DNA from: Peptoniphilus sp. KCTC 25270 | GTDB taxonomy: Bacteria > Bacillota > Clostridia > Tissierellales > Peptoniphilaceae | Assembly (NCBI RefSeq): GCF_021012875.1 | Contig: NZ_JAJMZJ010000001.1 | Location: 1-64,000 of the forward strand | Reading direction: 5' to 3' | Length of the DNA stretch: 64,000 bases | The notes under the pieces: generated by a model | Database searches by the model: none | The model's input: only the letters and a program-made list of their open reading frames with translations | What the model was told of the DNA's origin: nothing | Program-made: the position numbers and the translations under genes | In this document: positions 16,536-24,089 of the stretch, one piece after another | Position numbering within the stretch: position 1 is the stretch's first letter | Layout: every line of letters starts with the position of its first letter

Positions 16536-17552
16536 TTGAGAAAATATAGAAAAAGGGAGCATGTAGAAAATTATTTACGTGCCAATTATCGAGGAAATAC
16601 TCTTTTAGAAGATGTATTCTTGCCTCATAATTCTTTGCCAGAGATGGATTTTGATGAGGTGGACACTTCTGTTATGTATTTAGGGAAAAAAATTCATTTT
16701 CCTTTGATGATTAACGCTATGACAGGAGGTACGGATTTTACCGAGGATATCAATCGGGATTTGGCTGAGATTGCGAAAAGACTGCAACTTCCTATGGCTG
16801 TTGGTAGCGAAACCGTGGCCTTAGAGGAAGAAGATGCAAGGGAATCTTTTGAAATCGTTCGAAAAATTGTGGGAGAGGACGGAATGGTTCTTTCCAATTT
16901 AAGCGGTCGTCTTTCGAAAGAGGATGCAGAAAAAGCCATGGAAATTGTAAAAGCGGACGCCATTCAAGTTCATTTGAATCCAGCTCAGGAATTGGCCATG
17001 GAAGAAGGAGATCGTGAGTTTAAGGGAATTTTAGAAAATATTTCGACCCTCACAAAGGAAGTCCAAAAACCTGTAGTGGTAAAAGAAGTTGGGTTTGGTA
17101 TGTCTGCGGAAACCGTTGAAAAACTTTATAAGGCCGGGGTTCGCAATGTGGATATTTCTGGATTTGGGGGAACCAATTTCTTTGAAGTAGAAAATTTACG
17201 TTGCCCTTCTGTGGATATGACAGATTTATATGGTTGGGGAAATCCAACGGCCTATTCTTTAATTGAGGCAAAAAAACTAGGTTATGAAGATTTGCATATT
17301 ACAGCTTCTGGCGGCGTTTCCAATGCTTTGGATTTAGTAAAGTGTTTGGTTCTTGGAGCAGATATGGTCGGCATTAGTGGTGAACTTCTAAACTATTTAA
17401 TCCATGGCGGATTGGAATATGCGACACAATATCTTGAAGATTTGATTCATAAGACCAAGGTAATTATGTTGTTATTGGGAGCAAAAAATATAGAGGAGCT
17501 ATCCAAAGTAAATTGGAAGGCAACGGGAACATTAAAAGAGTTATTGGATTAA
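16536..17552 (+). CDS. fni: type 2 isopentenyl-diphosphate delta-isomerase
   Basis: An FMN-dependent enzyme interconverting IPP and DMAPP, the isoprenoid building blocks. 338 residues with the family opening RKREHVENYLR and LEDVFLPHNSLPEMDF, flavin-site segments INAMTGGT and VGSETVALEEE, HLNPAQE (catalytic Gln region), VKEVGFGMS, SGFGGTNFFEVE and SGGVSNALD. The start is TTG with GAGGTG upstream; the conserved N-terminal RK is right at the start, so no other start fits. No other mevalonate-pathway genes are in the window. A shared terminator follows. Confidence 0.93.
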   Translation: MRKYRKREHVENYLRANYRGNTLLEDVFLPHNSLPEMDFDEVDTSVMYLGKKIHFPLMINAMTGGTDFTEDINRDLAEIAKRLQLPMAVGSETVALEEEDARESFEIVRKIVGEDGMVLSNLSGRLSKEDAEKAMEIVKADAIQVHLNPAQELAMEEGDREFKGILENISTLTKEVQKPVVVKEVGFGMSAETVEKLYKAGVRNVDISGFGGTNFFEVENLRCPSVDMTDLYGWGNPTAYSLIEAKKLGYEDLHITASGGVSNALDLVKCLVLGADMVGISGELLNYLIHGGLEYATQYLEDLIHKTKVIMLLLGAKNIEELSKVNWKATGTLKELLD

Positions 17553-17553
17553 A

Positions 17554-17593
17554 AAAACCACTGGATTCCGAAAGGAGTCCAATGGTTCTTTTT
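17554..17593. terminator. bidirectional terminator between convergent genes
   Basis: AACCACTGGATTCC (17556-17569) pairs with GGAGTCCAATGGTT (17574-17587), with A tract before and T tract after. Serves fni and the leftward membrane-protein gene. Confidence 0.85.
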
Positions 17594-18526
17594 TTAGATA
17601 ATTTGGAAAGAGACACTTCCAATAAATGTTTTTTTCGTGTTTTCGATAAAGGAGTTTATAAATTCGTCTTCTAAAGATTTTTCTGTTTCAGAAAGATTGG
17701 AGGACATTTTTTTATAAGATCCTAAAGCGATGGCATAGAGGCGTAAATTTTCAGAATTGAGATTTTGGTCTCCTGAAAAAGTACGGGTCTCGCCCTTCCG
17801 TAGAGGTTGCAAATAGGTATAAACGCTTTGTCCTGTTGTGGGAAGTTTTCCATAAGTTTTTAAGGCAAAGAAAAAATAAATAGTGGCGCCCACTAGAGTA
17901 AGGAGGGCGGCTTGAATTTTTAGCCAAATACCAATGAATCCAATGAAATAAAAAGCAATGGAAAGAAGACCATAGACTAAGGTATTTCCATGGTTTCGAT
18001 GGCTAGGATAAAGCAAATTTCTTTCGATGAGCTCTTCTTTTAGAAGATAGTACCATTGATTCAAATCACTGTAGAATTCATCCCCTTGATTTTTTTGGCT
18101 TTTTCCAATAAGAGAAAAGTCAATATTTCGACCCTTGGAGTGTTTTTGTAAAAAGTCGATTAAATACTCTTCACTTTTTGTGATAGGGCCAGGTTGTTCT
18201 TTCAATAAAAATCCAGATTCGGTTAAGGTATTTTCTTGAATCCATCCTTTACGATTCCAATCTAGAAAAGTAGCAGCAAGGGAATTTTCCGGTTTCAAGG
18301 GTCCTTGCAAAAGGAAGGAAACCTGAGAGGGGGTTAAACGAAGGTTTTTTATGGGAACGTTGGAAACTTTTGGGTGTTTTGACTTCTCTAAAAAATAGAC
18401 AAAAATAGCCGATATTAGGATTCCAACTCCAAGAAGCAACCACAATTTGCTGGTATTGGAAATGTGTTGAAAATTCAGAATTTGGGTAATTAGACCTTGA
18501 GTGGTTTCAGTTGATTGGGAAGGCAT
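17594..18526 (-). CDS. DUF2207-like membrane protein lacking the extracytoplasmic domain
   Basis: 310 residues. One transmembrane helix at about 28-45 (LWLLLGVGILISAIFVYFL), a soluble part (about 55-185) with LRLTPSQVSFLLQGPLKPEN, like the cytoplasmic region of DUF2207 proteins, then two close helices (about 192-235: LVYGLLSIAFYFIGFIGIW and ALLTLVGATIYFFFAL), and a tail with LRLYAIALGSYKKM. Full DUF2207 proteins begin with a large outer domain that is absent here. Function unknown. The call rests on architecture and a few phrases, so it is moderate. Divergent from trxB. Confidence 0.65.
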   Translation of the reverse strand: MPSQSTETTQGLITQILNFQHISNTSKLWLLLGVGILISAIFVYFLEKSKHPKVSNVPIKNLRLTPSQVSFLLQGPLKPENSLAATFLDWNRKGWIQENTLTESGFLLKEQPGPITKSEEYLIDFLQKHSKGRNIDFSLIGKSQKNQGDEFYSDLNQWYYLLKEELIERNLLYPSHRNHGNTLVYGLLSIAFYFIGFIGIWLKIQAALLTLVGATIYFFFALKTYGKLPTTGQSVYTYLQPLRKGETRTFSGDQNLNSENLRLYAIALGSYKKMSSNLSETEKSLEDEFINSFIENTKKTFIGSVSFQII

Positions 18527-18617
18527 ATTCTTTTCCTTTCTTTTCGTGTTTGTATTATCATATCACAAAAAATCACAAAAAATATGAAATTAACGGGAAA
18601 TAAAGTGAGGGATAAAA

Positions 18618-19544
18618 ATGTATGATGTAATAATAATTGGAGCGGGCCCAGCCGGGTTAAGTGCAGGGATTTATGCTGGACGAGGAAAATTAAAGACTTT
18701 GATTTTGGAATATGGAATGGAAGGGGGACAAATGGGCCAGACTCTAGAGGTGGCCAATTATCCTGGCGTAATCGAAGGGGAAACTGGAATGGACTTGGCC
18801 CTTCGTATGTCCAAACAAGCCAAAAGCTTTGGAGCAGAAATTAAAATGGCAGAGGCAAAATCCATTCGCCTAGAGGGAAGTAAAAAAATTGTGGAAACGG
18901 ATCAGGGGAATTTTGAGTCCAAAGCGGTGATTGTTGCCACAGGAACCAAATCGAGAAAATTGGGCGTTCCGGGAGAAGAGGAATACGCCGGTCGTGGCGT
19001 AAGTTATTGCGCTACTTGCGATGGACCTTTTTATAGTGGAGCGGAAATCTTTGTTATTGGCGGTGGGGATGCTGCCGTAGAAGAGGCCATTTATTTGACG
19101 CGATTTGCCAAGAAAGTACACATTGTTCATCGCCGGGATGAATTGCGTGCAGAGGCTTACTTAGAGGAAATGGCAAAAAACAACGAAAAAATTGATTTCT
19201 TCTGGAGTAGTGAGTTGGCAGAATTAAAAGGTTCTCAAATGTTAGAGGAAGTTTCCATTCGAAACAAAAAAACGGGAGAAGTTCAAAGCTTCCATAAAGA
19301 CGAAGTAGGACCGTTGGGAGTTTTCATCTATGTAGGAAACGATCCACAAACGGCTTTTGTTTCGGAATTGGTGGAAAATGAAAAGGGATACATTGTAACG
19401 GATTCCAATCAAGAAACCAGCGTAAAGGGAATTTATGCGGCAGGAGATATTTGTAAAAAGAAAGTGCGACAAGTTATAAATTCGGCTTCAGAAGGAGCCA
19501 TTGCTGCGATTTCTGCCATTGAATATTTAGAACGAAACGAATAA
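18618..19544 (+). CDS. trxB: thioredoxin reductase
   Basis: A 308-residue flavoprotein reducing thioredoxin with NADPH. FAD motif GAGPAGLSAG at the N-terminus, redox-active CATC (Cys131 and Cys134), second Rossmann GGGDAAVEEA, NADPH-phosphate-binding HRRDELRA, and C-terminal GIYAAGDICKK.VRQVINSASEGAIAA. Length and motifs are normal. HRRDELRA supports NADPH rather than ferredoxin dependence (inference). No thioredoxin gene in the window. Confidence 0.92.
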   Translation: MYDVIIIGAGPAGLSAGIYAGRGKLKTLILEYGMEGGQMGQTLEVANYPGVIEGETGMDLALRMSKQAKSFGAEIKMAEAKSIRLEGSKKIVETDQGNFESKAVIVATGTKSRKLGVPGEEEYAGRGVSYCATCDGPFYSGAEIFVIGGGDAAVEEAIYLTRFAKKVHIVHRRDELRAEAYLEEMAKNNEKIDFFWSSELAELKGSQMLEEVSIRNKKTGEVQSFHKDEVGPLGVFIYVGNDPQTAFVSELVENEKGYIVTDSNQETSVKGIYAAGDICKKKVRQVINSASEGAIAAISAIEYLERNE

Positions 19545-19578
19545 AAAAATCTTCAGCCATTGGCTGAAGATTTTTTAT
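19545..19578. terminator. bidirectional terminator
   Basis: AATCTTCAGCC (19549-19559), loop, GGCTGAAGATT (19562-19572), flanked by A and T runs. Shared by trxB and the convergent leftward gene. Confidence 0.9.
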
Positions 19579-20249
19579 TGTGCGGTTTCTTCCTTAAAAT
19601 ATTTTGTTAATTGATCAATTAATTCTTGGGCTTTAATGGGAGCTTGAATATTGTAGCCTCCCGCCTGAATTTTTTCCATGGCGTTTTGTTCCTGTAGCAT
19701 TTGAACAAAAACTTTTTCGTTTTGGATTAGTCCTTCTTTATAGACAATATTTGCCACTTCCTCTGGAGTTGTAGGAGAAGGGATTTCAATTTGTACGGTG
19801 CGTTTTGCTGCTTCTAAACCGCTTTTTGTTAAAAGAGCAAAGACTTCATCGTTGGTGGATCCTTTTGGAATATCAAAAGTACCTTTGGTAAAGTATTTTC
19901 CGTGTCCTTCTCTTAGAGAACGCTGTATAAAAGTTTCAGGATCTTGGATAAATCCGCTTTCTTTCAAAACTTGGGCTACGGCTTTTGGATCCGTATTGTC
20001 AATGTTTACCAAAACCGTTGGAGCCGTTTCCTCCTTGGTTTGGGTTTCTTTTAGATGCTCCAATTGTTTCTTGGAACTATCAATTTCTTCTGTAATGGTT
20101 GTGGATATTGGTTTTTCTGAACTGGTCATGGCAAAGAGATGATCAATGCGCCATTGAATAATGAAAACCAAAACAGCCAATATGGCGAGGACGGCGAGGA
20201 ATCGCAACAATCCTATGAATGTACTGGTTAATCGATTAAATATCTTCAA
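19575..20249 (-). CDS. membrane-anchored protein with two YceG/MltG-like LysM modules, no catalytic domain
   Basis: About 224 residues from TTG 20249, which has AAGAGG upstream. An in-frame ATG at 20315 would add 22 residues but lies in the promoter region of the divergent gene. One N-terminal transmembrane helix (FLAVLAILAVLVFIIQW), a linker, then two similar modules. The first reads about ILVNIDNTDPKAVAQVLKES with FTKGTFDIPKGSTNDEVFALL. The second reads IEIPSPTTPEEVANIVYKEG with IQAGGYNIQAPIKAQELIDQL. Each resembles the LysM-like N-terminal module of MltG/YceG lytic transglycosylases, but the catalytic domain is absent. A peptidoglycan-associated role outside the membrane is inferred. Confidence 0.65.
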   Translation of the reverse strand: MKIFNRLTSTFIGLLRFLAVLAILAVLVFIIQWRIDHLFAMTSSEKPISTTITEEIDSSKKQLEHLKETQTKEETAPTVLVNIDNTDPKAVAQVLKESGFIQDPETFIQRSLREGHGKYFTKGTFDIPKGSTNDEVFALLTKSGLEAAKRTVQIEIPSPTTPEEVANIVYKEGLIQNEKVFVQMLQEQNAMEKIQAGGYNIQAPIKAQELIDQLTKYFKEETAQ

Positions 20250-20354
20250 AATAGCCTCTTTTCTATTTCTTCTCACTATGTTGTATAATAAAGGAAAACA
20301 AAAATACTTTATCAATCATATATTATAACAATAGAAAGGAAAAAGAGAAACCCT

Positions 20355-21305
20355 ATGCGCCAATTTGAAATATTACGAAATGATGAAGGAATGCGTCTGG
20401 ACCGCTATTTGAAGAAGATTTTACCAGAAGCGGGCCTTAGTTTATTGTATAAATCCATTCGAAAAAAGAATATTGTGGTAAATAAGAAAAAAGTCACCCA
20501 AGAATACATTTTGCAAAAGGGGGATATTGTTTCGATTTTCTTTTCAGAGGAAACGTTTAAGAAATTTGAAGGAGAAAAGAAGAAGAAAAAACGAGGCCAT
20601 TATCCAAAAATTATCTTAGAAACAGAGGATGTTTTGATTATGGAAAAACCGGCGGGGATTTTAAGCCATGGTGCCGGTGGAAAATTTGAACGAAACATAG
20701 TTGACGATATGATTACCTATTTAATAGATAAGGGAGACTACGTTCCTAGAATAGAAAAAACTTTTACTCCATCCATTTGCAATCGCTTGGATCGGAATAC
20801 GTCGGGTTTAATCATTGGGGCAAAAACCGCCGTGGGGCTTCGGGAAGTAAACCGGATGATTCGAGAAGGAAAGTTAGAAAAATATTACGTAACCATTTGT
20901 GAAGGAGAATTAAAAAAAGAAGAAAAAATTGTTTCTCGCATTGGGAAAAATGAGGAGAAAAACCGTGTATTTGCCCATGAAGAGGGGAAGGATTCTGTGG
21001 GAATTTATAAACCTTTGGAATACCAAAAGCCTTATACCCTTGTGGAAGTGAATTTGATTACAGGGCGAACCCACCAAATCCGTTATCAATTGTCTTCTAT
21101 TGGTCATCCGGTTTTGGGAGATCAAAAATACGGGAAGAACCGGGGGAAAAATCCCTATGGAGTAAACCATCAATTGCTCCATTCTTATAAGTTGGTATTT
21201 CCTAAAATAGAGGGGTCTTTGAAGGAATTAAGCGAAAAGGTTATTGTAAGCGAGCCAAAAGGGGAATTGGAAAGAGTTTGGAAGGAAATTTCTAAGGGGA
21301 AATAA
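20355..21305 (+). CDS. RluA-family pseudouridine synthase with S4 domain
   Basis: 316 residues. N-terminal S4 RNA-binding domain (about 10-75: MRLDRYLKKILPEAGLSLLYKSIRKK), then the RluA/RluC/RluD catalytic domain with the signature CNRLDRNTSGLII (catalytic Asp in RLDRNTSG) and GRTHQIRYQLSSIGHPVLGD. Converts uridine to pseudouridine, most likely in 23S rRNA as RluC-type enzymes do; the site is not predictable. It lies 12 bases upstream of addB with a fresh RBS, so probably one operon. Confidence 0.9.
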   Translation: MRQFEILRNDEGMRLDRYLKKILPEAGLSLLYKSIRKKNIVVNKKKVTQEYILQKGDIVSIFFSEETFKKFEGEKKKKKRGHYPKIILETEDVLIMEKPAGILSHGAGGKFERNIVDDMITYLIDKGDYVPRIEKTFTPSICNRLDRNTSGLIIGAKTAVGLREVNRMIREGKLEKYYVTICEGELKKEEKIVSRIGKNEEKNRVFAHEEGKDSVGIYKPLEYQKPYTLVEVNLITGRTHQIRYQLSSIGHPVLGDQKYGKNRGKNPYGVNHQLLHSYKLVFPKIEGSLKELSEKVIVSEPKGELERVWKEISKGK

Positions 21306-21317
21306 AAAGGAGAAGAA

Positions 21318-24089
21318 ATGAATCGTGGAATGGTTTATCCCATAGGCCAAGGGCGCAGGGATTTTATAGAAGAGTTAGGGAGAAAAAATCGAGAAAATCC
21401 CTACGAAAAGCGGATGATTCTTTTGCCCAATCGAAGTAGCATGGAAAGTTTGAAGCGAGAAATTGCAGAGCGTTTCCATGGATATATTGGATTGGAATTT
21501 TTTACTTTTGATGATTTGGCCCGTTATTTTTCCTTTGGAAAAGAAGAGGAGAAAATGCCCTTTTTTCCTTATATGTTTCAGGAAAAATTAAAGGAGAGAA
21601 AGGAAGAGTTTCCTTATTTTGGAGAGTCTTTTGCCTTTTTATCTTCCATAGAGAGTTTTCTGTCTCTATTTGAAAAAATGGAAGAAGGGGAAAAGCAAGG
21701 AGAAGAATTTTTCCAAAAGATTCCCGTTACAGGACGAGAGGAGATGGAGAAAATCTATCTTCTTTACAAGGAATATGGAGAAAAATGGGGAATTACGTCG
21801 ATTCGAGAAATTTATAAAGAGGCCATAGAAAATATTCAAGAGGGAATTTTTGAAAAGGAAGAATTGTATTTTTATGGGTTTAGCCGCTTTCGCCCTATGG
21901 AGGGACGGTTGTTAAAGGCTCTTGTGAAAGGGAATTTTTCCATAACGGGCTATCTATCTTTTGAAATGGAACAGGGTCATGAATTTTTTGAAGAAACCTT
22001 AGAGAAGCTGGAAAAAATTGGTTTCTTACTGGAAAGACGAGAGGAAGAAAATCCCGCTCCATTCCAAGAAATTGCCTGGGGAAAACACCCTATAAAAAAA
22101 GAATGGGGCGAGAATTTGTTTTTTCTTCAATCCCATAGAAAACAATATCTTCATGAGGAAATTTTAGACCGTGCTCTTTTGGATAACGAAAAATTCCATT
22201 GGAATCAGATGGGAATTTTGGTGACCTCAGAGGGGGAGAAGGAAGAATATAGAAGATTGGCCAAGGCAAAAGGAATTCCTTTGGAAGAGAAAAGAGGAGA
22301 ATTGAACGAGGAAAAACGCTCTATTTTTGCTACTTTCCTCCAACAGGGAGAATATTCTCAAAAAGGGATGGAAGGCTTAATATATCGTTTGGAATCTTCT
22401 TGGCACCCTATAGTCGAAGAACCTGAAAAAATATTGGAAATTTTTTACCGCACCAATGGAAATAGCTATGAAGAATTAATCCATGACTTTCAGAATCATA
22501 CTCTTTTGGATTTGCGTGAGGAAGACATTGAAATTTTACAAGGAACCTACGAAAAAATCCAAGAGGATATGTCCCATTGTCCTAAGGGGAAATTTTCAGA
22601 AATTTTAGATTATCTTTCATGGAAGATAGAGAATATGAAAGCCCAAGTAGAGGAAGAGTTGAAAATATGGATGGATGAAATTTTAGAAATTCTATCTTCA
22701 TGGGAGGCGTATCGGTCCCATTTGGAGGAGATGGAGCTTTCTCAATTTCTATCTATTTTGAAAGAAGAGATGGAAAGAAAAGAAGAAATTCCTACCTACG
22801 AAGAGGAAGGGTTAAGGATTTTAACTCTTCAGGAATCCATGGGGACGTATTTTCCTTGGTTGGGGATTTCTAATTTAGAGGGGAAATTTCCTCAATCAGA
22901 ACCTATGAACTTTTTCTACCATTTAGGAAACCGAGAAGAATGGATTCCATTTGGCCCGATTTTCGAAGGGGAAACGAGAAAAGAAGAGATGGAATATGTA
23001 TTTTTTCACGCTTTGTCCCAAGGAGACGTTTGTTATTTAGGACAAGGGGGCGAAGAAGAGGATGTATCTCCTATTTGGATTCAATTGGAAGAGCGATTGG
23101 AAGAAATCAATAAAAAATCCATCCACCACGGAAAAAAGAAATATAGAATGCACCATGGAGAAGAGGAAAAATATAAATATTCCTCTGAGAGAAATCCCAT
23201 GAAATTAGAGGAAAGGATTCGAGAGGATGTTTTATCTTCTATGAAAAACCGAAAATTGTCGGCGACGTTTTTGGACCAGTTTATAAAATGTCCCTATGCT
23301 TTTTATATGGATCAGTTTTTAATGAAAGATTCTTTGCCTAAATCTGTGGCCATGGAACAAGCTTTATCCATTGGAAAATTCTACCATTTTGTTTTGGAGG
23401 GATTTTTTAAGCAAGGGAAAAACATCCAAGAACTTCCTCAACTGATGGATCAGTATCTTTATCGAGTGGACTTTATGGAACGTTTTGAGCCTTTGGAGTT
23501 TGAGGTAATGGTTCCCCTTTGGAAAAAATCCATCTCTGCCTTTATTGCCATAGATGAAGAGCGACGAAACAATGAGAAAAAAGACGGAGGATTTTATCCG
23601 AAGGCCTTTGAAGAGCGATTTGAAATGGAAGTGTCTGGCTACAAATGGGTAGGCGTGATTGACCGAATTGATGAAAATGCATTGGGACAGGAAATTGTTG
23701 TGGATTTTAAGAAAAAAAGCGGCGTAAGTCCTAGTGTTTTTGCCCAAGGGAAAAGTTTCCAATTGCCTCTTTATGCCTATAGCCGATATCTACAAGGAAA
23801 AGAGGTTGTTTCTTTGGGATATGGAGAAATTGAAAAAGGGAAATTTTCAACGGTTTTACGAAACGAAGAAGCGGCGGGGAAATATTTCCGGGCGAGTTCT
23901 TCCATTTATAAGAATCAAGAAGAAATGGAAGCTTTTTACCGAGAATTTCCGGAGAAGCTTACCTTGTTGTTGAAGGAAATCGAAAAGGGAGAATATCCGC
24001 CGATTCCTGAAAAACCAGAAAATTGCAATTATTGTCAATACAAAGAAATTTGTAGAAAGGAGCAATATTATGTCGGAACAATGGAATGA
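21318..24089 (+). CDS. addB: AddB/RexB-type nuclease subunit of the AddAB recombination complex
   Basis: 923 residues. C-terminal RecB-like nuclease: GVIDRIDENALGQEIVVDFKK carries the Asp and Asp-x-Lys catalytic pattern. An iron-sulphur cluster is formed by Cys in FIKCPYAFYMDQF (about residue 656) plus CNYCQYKEIC at the end, the AddB four-Cys arrangement. The N-terminal region is helicase-like but I see no P-loop (GxGKT), as in streptococcal RexB. Works with AddA to resect double-strand breaks. Overlaps addA by 20 bases. Shorter than Bacillus AddB (about 1160 residues). Confidence 0.88.
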   Translation: MNRGMVYPIGQGRRDFIEELGRKNRENPYEKRMILLPNRSSMESLKREIAERFHGYIGLEFFTFDDLARYFSFGKEEEKMPFFPYMFQEKLKERKEEFPYFGESFAFLSSIESFLSLFEKMEEGEKQGEEFFQKIPVTGREEMEKIYLLYKEYGEKWGITSIREIYKEAIENIQEGIFEKEELYFYGFSRFRPMEGRLLKALVKGNFSITGYLSFEMEQGHEFFEETLEKLEKIGFLLERREEENPAPFQEIAWGKHPIKKEWGENLFFLQSHRKQYLHEEILDRALLDNEKFHWNQMGILVTSEGEKEEYRRLAKAKGIPLEEKRGELNEEKRSIFATFLQQGEYSQKGMEGLIYRLESSWHPIVEEPEKILEIFYRTNGNSYEELIHDFQNHTLLDLREEDIEILQGTYEKIQEDMSHCPKGKFSEILDYLSWKIENMKAQVEEELKIWMDEILEILSSWEAYRSHLEEMELSQFLSILKEEMERKEEIPTYEEEGLRILTLQESMGTYFPWLGISNLEGKFPQSEPMNFFYHLGNREEWIPFGPIFEGETRKEEMEYVFFHALSQGDVCYLGQGGEEEDVSPIWIQLEERLEEINKKSIHHGKKKYRMHHGEEEKYKYSSERNPMKLEERIREDVLSSMKNRKLSATFLDQFIKCPYAFYMDQFLMKDSLPKSVAMEQALSIGKFYHFVLEGFFKQGKNIQELPQLMDQYLYRVDFMERFEPLEFEVMVPLWKKSISAFIAIDEERRNNEKKDGGFYPKAFEERFEMEVSGYKWVGVIDRIDENALGQEIVVDFKKKSGVSPSVFAQGKSFQLPLYAYSRYLQGKEVVSLGYGEIEKGKFSTVLRNEEAAGKYFRASSSIYKNQEEMEAFYREFPEKLTLLLKEIEKGEYPPIPEKPENCNYCQYKEICRKEQYYVGTME

